64,000 nt of DNA, taken from the NCBI RefSeq assembly GCF_011440375.1, contig NZ_JAAOIR010000002.1, positions 434,001 to 498,000 on the forward strand, in the 5' to 3' direction. This DNA is from Halorubellus sp. JP-L1 (lineage in GTDB: Archaea; Halobacteriota; Halobacteria; Halobacteriales; Natrialbaceae). Within the stretch, counting starts at the first letter, position 1, and each line of letters opens with the position of its first letter. Under the pieces are notes generated by a model. It did not search any database, was not told the origin of the DNA, and saw only the letters and a program-made list of their open reading frames with translations. Positions 34,376 through 43,602 of the stretch are shown here, piece after piece. A program made the position numbers and the translations under genes.

Positions 34376-35962
34376 TCAGTCGTCGCCAGCGCTCCCGCGT
34401 TCGCGGAGCATCTCGCTCGCACGAGCCGCCCAGTCGCCGCGCCAGAACCCGAGCGTGACGATGGTCGCGGCGCTCGCGTAGTGGAGGACGATGCCCGCGA
34501 GGATGCCGGGGACGCCCCAGCCGAATTCGACGCTCGCGACGTACGAGAACCCGAGGTAGAACGCGAGGAGGCTGACGACGCGCGCGACGAGTGGCGTCCG
34601 GGTGTCGCTCGCGCCCTGGAGTGCGCCGGAGACGACGACGAACGTGACGAGGAACGGTGCGGCGACGCCGAACGTCCGCGCGAACGCGATCGCGTTCGGG
34701 ACCGTGCTCGCGTCGTCCGTGAAGAACCCGACGAGCGTCGGTGCGAACGCGAAGATGAGCGCGCCGGCCGCGCCGACCGTGACGAGTCCGAGCGACGCGG
34801 TCGCCCACCCGTTCTCGCGCGCCGCGGTTGCGTCCCCCTCGCCGAGGGCCTGTCCGACGACGACGCTCGCCGCGACGTTGAACCCCCTCGAGAGCGGCCC
34901 CGTGATCTGCTGGTAGATGCGGAGCCCGATCTGGTACGCGGCGTTCACGTCCGTCCCGAACGCCAGCAGGAGGGCGTTGAACGGGAAGTTCGCGAGCGTG
35001 TTCGAGAGCCCCTCGACGATCCGGGGCGCGGAGACGCCGACGAGTTGGCGGCCGACGACGGCGCTCCGCGGGCGGACGAACCCGACCTCGGTGGCCGACG
35101 AGTAGACGAGCGCGCAGAGCACGCCGGCGATGAAGACGTTCCCGGCGGCGGTGGCGACGCCGACGCCGACGACGCGATAGCTCGGCACCCCGAGGAGGCC
35201 GAGGCCGAGGACGAGCGACCCGACGATGTTGATGAGGTTCCCGGCGACGTTCACGAGCATCGGCGTCCGCGTGTCGCCGGTCCCCTGGAGCGCGCGAGCG
35301 GCGGTGAGGCCGACGATCCTCGCGGGTGCGGTGGCGAAGATGATGGCGAGGTACGTGCCGCCGACGCGCGCCACGTCGTCGGGCGCGCCGAGGAGCGAGA
35401 TCGCCGGCTCGCCGAACAGCAGGCCGAACGCGACGAACGGGATGCCGGCGAGGAAGGAGAGGAGGACGGCTTGCGTGACCGCCTCGTCCCGGTTCAGGTC
35501 CGCCTGCGCAGCAGCGTCCACGGCCGGTTCCGGTGCGGAATCCGCGCCCGATGCCGAATCCGCGTCGTCGTTCGCGTCCGCGCCCCAGTCGCCGGTGTCC
35601 GCACCCCAGTCGTCGTCACTGTCGCCGGCAGGGACCCTGTCGCTGTGCCCGACCGCGTCCGGGTCTGTACCGTCGTCGCTGACCGCGTCGCCGTCTGCGT
35701 CGTCGTTCTCCGCGCCGGTGACCGCGCCCGTGTCCTGGCTGGAGAGCGCGATGGCGCCGCCGCCGAGGCCGAGACCGACGCGTAGCGGGAATCGCGCGTA
35801 GAGGTCCGCGAGCCCGATGGCGGCGACGGCGGCGGGCGAGAACGCGGCGGTGACGAACACGTCCGTCGTCCGCATCGCGGTCCGAACCGTCTGCTCGACG
35901 GAGATGGGCCACGAGAGCCTGGCGACGCGCGCCCAGACGCGCCGCGTTCGCCGCCAATCCAT
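34376..35962 (-). CDS. MATE family efflux transporter with a large acidic loop insertion
   Basis: A 528-residue multidrug and toxic compound extrusion protein with about 12 helices, using a Na+ or H+ gradient. Family motifs: 'RTTDVFVTAAFSPAAVAAIGLAD' and 'ALQGTGDTRTPMLVNVAGNLIN', repeated in the second half as 'ALQGASDTRTPLVARVV'. Between helices 2 and 3 (about residues 84-155) is an insert of about 70 residues very rich in Asp, Ser and Gly, with DWGAD twice. It diverges from the gene at 35993. Confidence 0.92.
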   Translation of the reverse strand: MDWRRTRRVWARVARLSWPISVEQTVRTAMRTTDVFVTAAFSPAAVAAIGLADLYARFPLRVGLGLGGGAIALSSQDTGAVTGAENDDADGDAVSDDGTDPDAVGHSDRVPAGDSDDDWGADTGDWGADANDDADSASGADSAPEPAVDAAAQADLNRDEAVTQAVLLSFLAGIPFVAFGLLFGEPAISLLGAPDDVARVGGTYLAIIFATAPARIVGLTAARALQGTGDTRTPMLVNVAGNLINIVGSLVLGLGLLGVPSYRVVGVGVATAAGNVFIAGVLCALVYSSATEVGFVRPRSAVVGRQLVGVSAPRIVEGLSNTLANFPFNALLLAFGTDVNAAYQIGLRIYQQITGPLSRGFNVAASVVVGQALGEGDATAARENGWATASLGLVTVGAAGALIFAFAPTLVGFFTDDASTVPNAIAFARTFGVAAPFLVTFVVVSGALQGASDTRTPLVARVVSLLAFYLGFSYVASVEFGWGVPGILAGIVLHYASAATIVTLGFWRGDWAARASEMLRERGSAGDD

Positions 35963-35992
35963 ACCGGCTCTCGGACGGGCGGGGGTTTCAGG

Positions 35993-36496
35993 GTGGCGGA
36001 ACCCGAAATCCGCCGCGTGCACGTCTTCGTCTACGGGACGCTCACCGATCCCGACCGCGTCGCAGCGGTGCTCGGCGACGCTGGTTCCGCGAGCGAGAGC
36101 GGCGACGCTGGTACCGCGAGCGAGAGCAGTGACGGCGACTGGTCGTTCGTCGGGGACGCGACGCTCCAGGGCCTGCACCGCGTCGACGGCGACTACCCGA
36201 CGCTCGCGCCCGGCGGCAGCGTCACCGGCCGCATTCTCCGAACGGATCAGGTCGCGGCGCTGGATACGTACGAGGGCGTCGACCGCGGCCTGTACGTTCG
36301 TGTCGCCGTCCCGGCCGTCGAGCGCGAGCGCGACGCCCACGACTGGTGGCGAGGCGTCGACGAGGTAGCGGTGTACGTCGGCGACCCCGACCGACTCGGC
36401 GTCGCAGACGCGGTCTCGTGGCCGGAAGACGGCGACTTCCGGGAGCGCGTCCACCGGTGCGTCGACGCGACCGACGTCGCGGTCGGGCCGCGCTGA
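35993..36496 (+). CDS. gamma-glutamylcyclotransferase-fold (AIG2-like) protein
   Basis: A 167-residue GGCT-like protein. The N terminus has 'HVFVYGTLTDP', the substrate-binding loop, and 'LDTYEGVDRGLYVRV' carries the Glu expected for catalysis. The family includes gamma-glutamylamine cyclotransferase. A Ser/Gly/Glu insert (GSASESGDAGTASESSDG, about 30-47) is a duplicated segment. The start is GTG at 35993; GTG at 36017, right before the first strand, fits family N termini as well. Confidence 0.82.
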   Translation: MAEPEIRRVHVFVYGTLTDPDRVAAVLGDAGSASESGDAGTASESSDGDWSFVGDATLQGLHRVDGDYPTLAPGGSVTGRILRTDQVAALDTYEGVDRGLYVRVAVPAVERERDAHDWWRGVDEVAVYVGDPDRLGVADAVSWPEDGDFRERVHRCVDATDVAVGPR

Positions 36497-36804
36497 CTCT
36501 CCTCGACACGCGGGCCGAGGGCACCGTCGAGGCGGCGGCAGACGAGCGTCGAACTCGCGTCTGACGCCGACTCGAAGGCAGCCACGTCATGCGGTTACAC
36601 TTTCACTCTGGTTGGCGGGGCTTTATGTTCCTCCCTCCCCCTCGTACTGATGCATACGGGGCGCCACACGCTCCCCGATGTTTCCCCCCTCTGGACCAAC
36701 GCCCGCGAGCGACGGCACCGTCGACCGCGACGGTCGACCGGCGCGTCCCCGATTGCGTCGCGACCGACCGACCGACTTTTCCCCCGCGCCCTCGTCCTTC
36801 GCGT
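36497..36804 (+). other. 308-bp intergenic region
   Basis: I see no gene I trust. A short reading frame from about 36650 that would overlap the next start is Arg-rich and unlike haloarchaeal proteins. A TATA-like 'acttttcc' at 36775-36782 lies 26 nt before the metallo-hydrolase ATG at 36805. Confidence 0.45.
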
Positions 36805-37722
36805 ATGACACGAGGCGACGTCACGGACGTCACGACGGGGGAGTGCACGGACCTCTACCACGTCGACACCGGCATGTACGACGTCGACGCGTACGGCGCG
36901 GTCTACCTGCTCGACGCCGAGCGGCCCGCGCTCGTCGACACCGGCATCGGCACGCACTACGAGCGCGTCCTCGACCTCCTCGAGTACGCGGCCGTCGACC
37001 CGGCTGACGTGGCGTACGTCGTCCCGACGCACGTCCACCTCGACCACGCCGGCGGCGCCGGCTTCCTCGCCGACGAGTGCGAGAACGCCACCGTCGCGGT
37101 CCACGAGAACGGCGCGCGCCACCTCGTCGACCCCACTCGCCTCTGGGAGGGCACGAAGAACGCGGTCGGCGACCAGTTCGAGTTCTACACCGAACCCGAG
37201 CCAGTCCCCGAAGACCGCATCCTGGAACTCGCGGACGGCGACGTCCTCGACCTCGGCGACCACGAACTCCGCGCGCACGACGCACCCGGACACGCCCCCC
37301 ACCAGCACGTCTTCCACGACCCCGCGAACGACGCCGTGTTCACGGCCGACGCCGCCGGCATCTACGTCCCCGCGATCGACGCGGTCCGCGAGACCACGCC
37401 CCCGCCGCAGTTCGACCTCGAACAGGCACTCCGTGACGTCGAGACCATCGCCGACCTCGACCCCAGCACGCTCCTGTACGCGCACTTCGGCGCGGCACCC
37501 ACCGCGGACCGCCTGGAGCGCTACGAGGCCCGCCTCACGGACTGGGTCGCCGCCGTCGAGGCCGCACGGCAGGAACTCCCCGACGACGACGCCGTCGTCG
37601 AGCACTTCGTCGAGACCACCGAGATGACCGACGTCTGGGGCGACCGCAAGGCCGCCGCCGAGACCGCGATGAACGTCCGCGGCGTCCTCGCGTACCTCGA
37701 CCGGAAACGCGACGAGGTCTGA
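36805..37722 (+). CDS. metallo-beta-lactamase fold hydrolase
   Basis: A 305-residue MBL-fold enzyme. The metal motif HxHxDH is 'PTHVHLDHAGGAG', with later ligands in 'HDAPGHAPHQHVF', the bridging Asp in 'FTADAAGIYVP' and 'LYAHFGAA'. The long C-terminal helical part (about 215-305) is like glyoxalase II-type or ribonuclease-type relatives found in haloarchaea, but the substrate is unknown. Monocistronic. Confidence 0.88.
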   Translation: MTRGDVTDVTTGECTDLYHVDTGMYDVDAYGAVYLLDAERPALVDTGIGTHYERVLDLLEYAAVDPADVAYVVPTHVHLDHAGGAGFLADECENATVAVHENGARHLVDPTRLWEGTKNAVGDQFEFYTEPEPVPEDRILELADGDVLDLGDHELRAHDAPGHAPHQHVFHDPANDAVFTADAAGIYVPAIDAVRETTPPPQFDLEQALRDVETIADLDPSTLLYAHFGAAPTADRLERYEARLTDWVAAVEAARQELPDDDAVVEHFVETTEMTDVWGDRKAAAETAMNVRGVLAYLDRKRDEV

Positions 37723-38066
37723 CCGCGCCGGAGCAGTGGCGCTATTCACCCGAACAGCTATCGCAACCACTAGAGCACGTCGATCGACAAGCGCGCGCTC
37801 GAATCGCACGTTCAGACGATCCCTCGGTCGGCGACCGTCTCAATTTCGACTTCCGGAATCAGCGGCAGTGATTACCGGACAAACTCACTGATTTCTCCCT
37901 AACTGATTCCGATACTAGGACCTTAACCGCTAATAGTATTCGTTATAGGTCGATTTTATCTGTTCTGGTGCCCGTTCGTAATTCGGAATGAACGCGATGG
38001 ACGCACGCCCGGCGACTTTTGACCCCGAGACCGCTCCGTTCGACCGCCCGTGGGACCTCGCCGCCG
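37723..38066 (+). other. 344-bp intergenic region with AT-rich promoter zone
   Basis: No coding sequence seen. Bases about 37850-37980 are much more AT-rich than the surroundings and include several TATA-like stretches ('ctaatagtatt', 'cgttatagg', 'gattttatc'), suggesting a regulated or multiple promoter for the UspA-GNAT pair. A further 'cttttgac' lies about 50 nt before the Usp start. Confidence 0.5.
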
Positions 38067-38603
38067 ATGAGTGAACTGGCGACCGGCGGCGGGTCGGGCA
38101 CCGAACTCGACCTCGCATCGCTCCCCAACGACTCGACCCGCGACCGCCCGACCGTGCTCCTGCCCGTCGGCGAAACCGACGCCGACCGCGTCGAGCGGCT
38201 CGCGTCCACTGCCGCCGAGGTCGCCGGGATGATGGAGACCACAGTCACCGTTCTCCACGTCTTCACGCCCTCGCGGTTCGACGCGGCCGTCGACCGCCTC
38301 GGTTACGACCCTGACGTCCCGCCCGATCCGGACGCGGTCGCCGCCCGGGTCGCGCCCGTCCGCGACGTCGTCCGCGCACTCGACGCCCCGCTCGAGATGT
38401 GGGGTATGACGATGACGCTCGCCGGCCGCGTCGGCACGGACGTCGGCGCAGCGATCGTCGACGCTGCCGACACCGTCAACGCGAAACGCGTCCTGGTCGG
38501 CGGCCGGCGACGCTCCCCGACCGGGAAGGTCGTGTTCGGCAGCACCGCTCAGCGCGTGCTTCTCGACGCGCCCTGCCCGGTGACGTTCGTGAGGGACGAC
38601 TGA
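38067..38603 (+). CDS. universal stress protein family, long form
   Basis: A 178-residue UspA domain protein. The first 28 residues are an acidic extension, followed by '[19 protein letters not shown]', '[16 protein letters not shown]' and the nucleotide-binding end '[20 protein letters not shown]'. It is a paralogue of the Usp at 14858. It precedes the acetyltransferase at 38605 with one base between them, so the two are an operon. Confidence 0.9.
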   Translation: MSELATGGGSGTELDLASLPNDSTRDRPTVLLPVGETDADRVERLASTAAEVAGMMETTVTVLHVFTPSRFDAAVDRLGYDPDVPPDPDAVAARVAPVRDVVRALDAPLEMWGMTMTLAGRVGTDVGAAIVDAADTVNAKRVLVGGRRRSPTGKVVFGSTAQRVLLDAPCPVTFVRDD

Positions 38604-38604
38604 G

Positions 38605-39138
38605 ATGGCGAGCAGATCCTCGACCGAGTCCCACCGCGTCCCCTGCCACGAACACGCCGCACTGGCCCCACCAAGTAGCATCGTCGATGACGACGACCGG
38701 CGCATCCGCTACCGCACCGCCGACCCCGAGGACCGCTCCTCGCTCGTCGCGATGTACGAGGACTTCGCGGCCGCCGACCGGACCCAGGGCCTCCCGCCCG
38801 TGGAGCGGAGTGGCATCGAGGCGTGGCTGGACGTCGTCCTCGACGACGCGTCGGTCCTCGCCGTCCACGACGGTCGCATCGTCGGCCACGTCATGTTCGT
38901 CGCCGACGACGCCGGCGAACACGAACTCGGCGTGTTCGTCCACCAGTACTACCAGGACGCCGGCGTCGGCACGAACCTCCTGCGCGCTGGACTCGCCCAC
39001 GCAGGACGACGTGGCATCACCGACGTCTGGCTCTCCGTCGCCCCCCGGAACCGGCGAGCGCGCGCCGTCTACGAGCGTCTCGAGTTCGTCGAGGACGGCG
39101 AGTGCGACCACGGAATCCGGCTGTCCACGACCCTCTGA
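38605..39138 (+). CDS. GNAT family N-acetyltransferase
   Basis: A 177-residue acetyltransferase. Its acetyl-CoA loop is 'VHQYYQDAGVGTNLL', with 'DVWLSVAPRNRRARAVYERL' as the closing motif. The first 35 residues are an unusual Ser/Pro/His-rich extension. The acceptor is unknown. Tight linkage to a UspA suggests that the two are induced together under stress; that is inference. Confidence 0.88.
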   Translation: MASRSSTESHRVPCHEHAALAPPSSIVDDDDRRIRYRTADPEDRSSLVAMYEDFAAADRTQGLPPVERSGIEAWLDVVLDDASVLAVHDGRIVGHVMFVADDAGEHELGVFVHQYYQDAGVGTNLLRAGLAHAGRRGITDVWLSVAPRNRRARAVYERLEFVEDGECDHGIRLSTTL

Positions 39139-39182
39139 GTCGCGACGTCCTCGCGACCGTCGCCTCAGGGCCGTCCGCACCC

Positions 39183-39190
39183 CAACTTAT
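39183..39190 (+). promoter_or_regulatory. TATA-like box of the AHL-lactonase-like gene
   Basis: 'caacttat' lies about 29 nt before ATG 39216. It overlaps the alternative ATG at 39189 and so favours the shorter protein. Confidence 0.4.
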
Positions 39191-39215
39191 GTCAACCCGG
39201 ACCCAATCCCCGGGC

Positions 39216-40025
39216 ATGTCGGCAGACCGTCTCTATACGCTGAACACCGGCCACTGGACGTTCGACTTCTCGATGGCGGTCCAGATGACGAACCTCGGCG
39301 AACCCTACGCCGGGACGTGCCCGGTCTACCTGATCGAGCACCCCGAGGGCACGGTCCTCTTCGACACCGGACTCTCCTACGAGATGCAGGCGAACCCGAC
39401 GAACTACGGGCCCGACGGCGCGCCCCACATGGCGGAGTTCGTCGACGCCATCGACATGGACGAATCCCAGCGCGTCGAGGCGCTCCTCGACGACGTCGGC
39501 TACAGTCCCGCGGACGTGGACGTCGTCGTGATGAGTCACCTCCACACCGACCACGCCGGGAACCTCGACGCGTTCGTCGACGCCGGCTGCGAGGTCGTCG
39601 TCCAGAAGGACGAACTCCGGTACGCGTTCGCGCCCGACGGCGTCCAGCGCTGGTTCTACCTCACCGGCGACCTCCTCCCGCTCCGCAGACTCGACGCGAA
39701 CGTGACGCCGATCGACGGCGAGTACGACGTCTTCGGCGACGGGACCGTCGTCGCGTTCCCCACGCCCGGACACAGCCCCGGCCATCAGAGCCTCCAGCTC
39801 GAACTCGCCGACGCCGGCACCGTCGTCCTCGCCGCCGACGCCGCGAACCACCGCCAGGGCTACGAGGAGGAACTCGCCGCGTCGTTCGCGTGGAGCCTCG
39901 AAGCGACCGTCGACTCCATCCGCGACGTCAAGCACCGCGAACGGACCCGCGACGCTGACGTCTACGTCCACCACGACCCCGACGACATCGCGCGACTCCC
40001 CGAACCCCCCGAAGCACTCGAGTAA
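39216..40025 (+). CDS. N-acyl homoserine lactonase-like metallo-hydrolase
   Basis: A 269-residue MBL-fold protein of the AHL lactonase group. Features: 'LNTGHWTFDFSMAVQMTN' N terminus, 'GTCPVYLIEHPEGTVLFDTG', the zinc motif 'MSHLHTDHAGN', and 'FPTPGHSPGHQSLQ'. The family opens the lactone ring of acyl-homoserine lactones or other lactones. Archaeal members are common but rarely tested. The C terminus has 'VYVHHDPDDIARLPEPP'. Function in signalling is inferred from the family only. Confidence 0.85.
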   Translation: MSADRLYTLNTGHWTFDFSMAVQMTNLGEPYAGTCPVYLIEHPEGTVLFDTGLSYEMQANPTNYGPDGAPHMAEFVDAIDMDESQRVEALLDDVGYSPADVDVVVMSHLHTDHAGNLDAFVDAGCEVVVQKDELRYAFAPDGVQRWFYLTGDLLPLRRLDANVTPIDGEYDVFGDGTVVAFPTPGHSPGHQSLQLELADAGTVVLAADAANHRQGYEEELAASFAWSLEATVDSIRDVKHRERTRDADVYVHHDPDDIARLPEPPEALE

Positions 40026-40225
40026 CCCCGGGAAACCGCCATATCGGTTGAATTCGACCGTGGCAGCGGACTGTCTCACCGGCCATCCCTGCGAATCGTC
40101 TCCCTGGTCGTTCCCGTGAACCGTCTCGCTGGCCGTTACGTTCAGGAACCCCCACGCGCAAGGTAAGGCACCACCACCCGCGCCGCGTGCAGTGAATCGC
40201 GAGCGGACGGCGGCACACACACTCG

Positions 40226-40765
40226 ATGACAGAAATGCACTCGGCGGTCATCTCGACGCTCCCCGACGAACACCACCAGCGCGTCCTCGACATCTGGGCG
40301 GACCTCGCCGACGAGTTCGACCTGGATCCCGCCAGCGAACTCCCACCGCCACACATCTCGTATCACGTCGCAACGCGGTACGACTCCTCGACCGTCGAGA
40401 GCCGCCTGCACTCCGTCGCCGCCGACACCGACCCCTTCACGGTACACACGGGTGGCGTCGGCGTCTTCACCGCCGCACCCGTCGTCTACCTCCCGCTCGC
40501 GCGATCGCCCGCGCTCGCGACCCTCCACGACTCCCTCTGGAGTCGCCTCACCGAGTTCGCGGAACACGCCGACTCCTACTACCAGCCCGACCGATGGTTC
40601 CCGCACGTCACGCTCGCGTACCACAGCCTCGACCGCGACCAGCTCGGGGACGTCGTCGAGTTCCTCGGCGAACGCGAGTTCGCGTGGGAGATGGATATCA
40701 CGGACGTCGCGCACCTCGAGGCGACCGACGACGAGATGCACATCCGCTCGCGCGTCGAATTCTGA
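40226..40765 (+). CDS. 2H phosphoesterase (2'-5' RNA ligase-like)
   Basis: A 179-residue protein with the two HxS/T motifs of the 2H superfamily: 'PPHISYHV' and 'FPHVTLAYH'. These form a symmetric pocket for cyclic-phosphate or 2'-5' linked RNA substrates; archaeal ThpR acts on tRNA-derived RNA. It is shorter than some ThpR proteins and shares only the motif core, so the substrate is open. Start ATG 40226. Confidence 0.88.
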   Translation: MTEMHSAVISTLPDEHHQRVLDIWADLADEFDLDPASELPPPHISYHVATRYDSSTVESRLHSVAADTDPFTVHTGGVGVFTAAPVVYLPLARSPALATLHDSLWSRLTEFAEHADSYYQPDRWFPHVTLAYHSLDRDQLGDVVEFLGEREFAWEMDITDVAHLEATDDEMHIRSRVEF

Positions 40766-40903
40766 CGTCCTACGACCGCTCGCGCCCGCCGCAGCCACGG
40801 CTCCGGCACTTTCGTGCCCCCGGCACGATCGCAGCCCCGTCATGCCATCTCGCCCGTCGAACGCGCCGCCGTCGGTCGCTCGCCGGCGAGAACAATCACA
40901 AGT

Positions 40904-40911
40904 GAATTAAA
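40904..40911 (+). promoter_or_regulatory. TATA-like box of the ferredoxin gene
   Basis: 'gaattaaa' is 28 nt before the ATG at 40936, in an AT-rich patch, matching a leaderless transcript. Confidence 0.5.
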
Positions 40912-40935
40912 CCAGGTCTCCTAATCCGCCTACAC

Positions 40936-41514
40936 ATGGCAGTCAGCACTGTGGGCCTCGGAATCGGGGTGGCCCTCACGGTCCTCGCCGTCGTCCTGCA
41001 CTACGCGCGCGGGACCGGCTGGACCGCGAACGAGGACATCTCCCAGGAGGTCCTCGAACACCGCGCCGAGACCGTGCCCGAGACGGACTTCCCGGAGCCG
41101 ATGAACCGCTCCATCGGCGGTGGCGGCGTCGCCGCGATCGGCGGCGGCGAAGCCGGCGGGGAACTCGCGGAGGGCGAGACCGAAGAGGAGTCGTCCAGTC
41201 CCGCGGACATCCCCGAGGACGAAGTGGAGTACTTCGACATCGAGTTCGCGAAGGAAGGCGAGACCATCGAAGTCGCGAACAACGAACCGCTACTGGAAGC
41301 CGGCGAAGACGAGGGCTGGGACCTCCCCTACGCCTGCCGGCAAGGCCAGTGCGTCTCCTGTGGCGGCCACATCGCGGACGGCGACGCACGAGACTTCGTC
41401 GAGCACGACGACCAGGAGATGCTCGACGACCCCGAACTCGAGGACGGCTACGTCCTCACGTGCGTCGCGTACCCCCGCGACGACTTCACGCTCGAGACCA
41501 GCGAGACGCCCTGA
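40936..41514 (+). CDS. membrane-anchored plant-type 2Fe-2S ferredoxin
   Basis: A 192-residue ferredoxin. An N-terminal helix (about 5-24) anchors it to the membrane. An acidic Gly-rich linker follows, then the 2Fe-2S domain: Cys134, Cys139 and Cys142 in 'CRQGQCVSCGG' and Cys176 in 'VLTCVAYP'. It carries the acidic surface of halophilic ferredoxins but lacks their N-terminal insertion domain. It is likely an electron carrier for a membrane-bound enzyme, partner unknown. Confidence 0.93.
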   Translation: MAVSTVGLGIGVALTVLAVVLHYARGTGWTANEDISQEVLEHRAETVPETDFPEPMNRSIGGGGVAAIGGGEAGGELAEGETEEESSSPADIPEDEVEYFDIEFAKEGETIEVANNEPLLEAGEDEGWDLPYACRQGQCVSCGGHIADGDARDFVEHDDQEMLDDPELEDGYVLTCVAYPRDDFTLETSETP

Positions 41515-41793
41515 CCGCGGAACACCACCCAACCGCTCGCAGCTCGACTCCGTCTCTCTCCCGCACTCCGAACCCCGTAGCTTTCGGTCCGGTCGCGCTC
41601 GCAGTCCACTCGCCTACGTCGCCGGCGAGAGCAGTTCAGGCGCCGAAAGAGGACTCACGCTCGCCCCCGGCGCGAAGCCAGAGCGGAAAACGCCCCACTC
41701 GACCCGTCCTACGACCCCAGCCCCTGGTCTTTCGTTCGCGTCCCACGGAACGTATCAACAGGTTCAAGCCTCCGGTTTTCGTTTCGAAACGTA

Positions 41794-43284
41794 GTGAGTT
41801 CCCGCGGAGACGACTCCATCACGGAGGGTGGGCTCGTCCGGCCGATGATCCGGCTCGCGTGGCCCATCGTCACCATCCAGCTCCTCCAGGTCGCCTACAA
41901 CGTCGCCGACACGTTCTGGCTCGGCCGCTTCAGCGCCGACGCCGTCGGCGCGATGAGCATCGGGTTCCCGATCATCTTCCTCCTCATCAGCGTCGCCGGC
42001 GGATTCACGGCCGCCGGCGCCATCCTCGTCGCCCAGTACACGGGCGCCGAGAGCGAAGGGTCAGCCGGCACCATCGCCGGCCAAACCCTCGGCTTCGTCA
42101 CGCTCCTCGCACTCGCACTCTCCGCACTCGGCTACCTCTTCACCGACGACCTCCTCGCGCTCCTCCCCAGCCAGGCCGACACCACCGCCGACGTCATCCC
42201 GCTCGCCGCCGCCTACATGGAAGTGTTCTTCCTCGGGCTCCCCTTCCTCTTCGGTTTCTTCGTGTTCTCAGCGCTCATGCGGGGCTACGGCGACACCCAG
42301 ACGCCGATGCGCGTCATGTTCCTCTCCGTCGCCCTCAACGTCGTCCTCGACCCAATCCTCATCTTCGGGTGGGACGCCGTCTTCATCCCCGGCCTCGGCA
42401 TCCGCGGCGCCGCACTCGCCACCATCATCTCCCGCGGCGCCGCCAGCGCACTCGGCATTTACGTCCTCTTCTTCACGCACAAAGGCCCGACCGTCTCCGT
42501 CAGCGACCTCCGCCTCGAACTCGAGCACGTCACCGAGATCGTCCGCATCGGCGTCCCCTCCGCGCTCGAGCAGTCCGCGAGCGCCGCCGCCATGCTCACC
42601 CTCACCGCCATGGTCGTCACGTTCGCCCCCGCCGTCGTCGCCGCCTACGGCCTCGGCAACCGCCTCGTCTCCGTCATCTTCCTCCCCGCCATGGGACTCG
42701 GCAGAGCGACCAACACTATGGTCGGCCAGAACCTCGGCGCCGGCAACGACGACCGCGCCGAACGCGCCGTCTGGATCGCCGCCAAAGCCAGCGCCGGCGT
42801 CATGCTCGTCGCCGCCGCCATCGCCGCCCTCTTCCCCGAACCCATCGTCGGCGTCTTCATGGCCACCGGCACCGACAGAGCCGTCGAAACCATCCAGTAC
42901 GGGAGCGAATACCTCCGCATCCGCAGCGTCGAATTCGCGTTCATCGGCGTCCTTCAGGTCCTCCTCGGCGCCTTCCGCGGCGCCGGCGACACCAAGACCG
43001 CAATGGGCTTCTCCATCGTCGCCCTCTGGATCGGCCGCGTCCCCACCGTCGCCTACCTCGCACTCGGCATCATCACGCTTGGACCCATAACCATACTCGG
43101 CCTCGACCTCGGTCCACTCGTCATCCAGGCCCTCGACATGGGCCCCCGAGGCATCTGGATCGGGATGGCCGTCGGAAACGTCATCGGCGCCATCGCCGCC
43201 GCCGCCTACTTCACCCGCGGCACCTGGAAGACCACCGTCATCGACGACGAACCAGGCACCACCACCGCTGCCGGCGACGAATAA
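41794..43284 (+). CDS. MATE family efflux transporter
   Basis: A 496-residue exporter with 12 helices. Motifs: 'NVADTFWLGRFSADAVGAMS', 'ALMRGYGDTQTPMRVMFLSV' and 'VGQNLGAGNDDRAERAV', repeated as 'AFRGAGDTKTAMGFSIVAL'. Unlike the MATE at 34376 it has no acidic insertion. The start codon is GTG at 41794. The upstream 280 bp hold no gene I can support. It ends 50 bp before the degenerate tRNA. Confidence 0.92.
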   Translation: MSSRGDDSITEGGLVRPMIRLAWPIVTIQLLQVAYNVADTFWLGRFSADAVGAMSIGFPIIFLLISVAGGFTAAGAILVAQYTGAESEGSAGTIAGQTLGFVTLLALALSALGYLFTDDLLALLPSQADTTADVIPLAAAYMEVFFLGLPFLFGFFVFSALMRGYGDTQTPMRVMFLSVALNVVLDPILIFGWDAVFIPGLGIRGAALATIISRGAASALGIYVLFFTHKGPTVSVSDLRLELEHVTEIVRIGVPSALEQSASAAAMLTLTAMVVTFAPAVVAAYGLGNRLVSVIFLPAMGLGRATNTMVGQNLGAGNDDRAERAVWIAAKASAGVMLVAAAIAALFPEPIVGVFMATGTDRAVETIQYGSEYLRIRSVEFAFIGVLQVLLGAFRGAGDTKTAMGFSIVALWIGRVPTVAYLALGIITLGPITILGLDLGPLVIQALDMGPRGIWIGMAVGNVIGAIAAAAYFTRGTWKTTVIDDEPGTTTAAGDE

Positions 43285-43334
43285 GACGCAACGAACGCAA
43301 CCGTTTCACACTCCACCACGCAACCAGAGAGCGA

Positions 43335-43400
43335 GGGCCCGTAGCTCAGTGGACAGAGTGCTTGGTTCCAGACCACGATGTCGCGGGTTCAAATTCTGTC
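43335..43400 (+). pseudogene. degenerate tRNA-Arg-like copy
   Basis: This matches the intact tRNA-Arg at 43603 from the 5' end through the T-loop but differs at positions 27, 36 and 42 and in the T stem, and the 3' acceptor strand cannot pair with the 5' strand. The anticodon would read CCA. The TATA-like box seen before the intact copy ('gttatagc') is spoiled here ('gtttcaca'). The true-looking 3' end reappears only at 43454. I read it as a dead duplicate, not a tRNA-Trp. Confidence 0.7.
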
Positions 43401-43453
43401 AGAGCACGCTCTGACTGACTCCCATTCGCTCGCTAGCGCTCGCTCACGGGAGT

Positions 43454-43468
43454 CCCGTCGGGTCCGCT
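43454..43468 (+). repeat. displaced tRNA-Arg 3' end, copy 1
   Basis: 'cccgtcgggtccgct' is identical to the last part of tRNA-Arg plus two bases. It sits 59 nt past the T-loop of the degenerate copy. Such orphan 3' ends are left when an integrase uses a tRNA gene as its attachment site. Confidence 0.7.
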
Positions 43469-43570
43469 CCAACGACACCTGTTCGCTCGTACGTAGTCGA
43501 ACTACCATCAGTTTCAGCACTGACGGATGTCACTCAATTCGATTCCCCACCGGACAGCTGGTTCACAACC

Positions 43571-43578
43571 GTTATAGC
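43571..43578 (+). promoter_or_regulatory. TATA-like box of tRNA-Arg
   Basis: 'gttatagc' lies about 28 nt before the mature 5' end at 43603, a normal position for an archaeal tRNA promoter. Confidence 0.5.
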
Positions 43579-43602
43579 ACCCCGAGAGCAATTCGTACCC
43601 GA

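Noticed and set aside
36650-36808. A 52-codon frame ending on the start of the MBL-fold gene at 36805
   Set aside because: The product is strongly basic (many Arg) and unlike haloarchaeal proteins; the overlap with the next start is probably chance.
43335-43468. tRNA-Trp(CCA) or an intron-containing tRNA at the first tRNA copy
   Set aside because: The body is that of tRNA-Arg, the acceptor arms do not pair, and a 59-nt insert in the T arm lacks an obvious bulge-helix-bulge; haloarchaeal tRNA-Trp has a different sequence and a known intron at another position.
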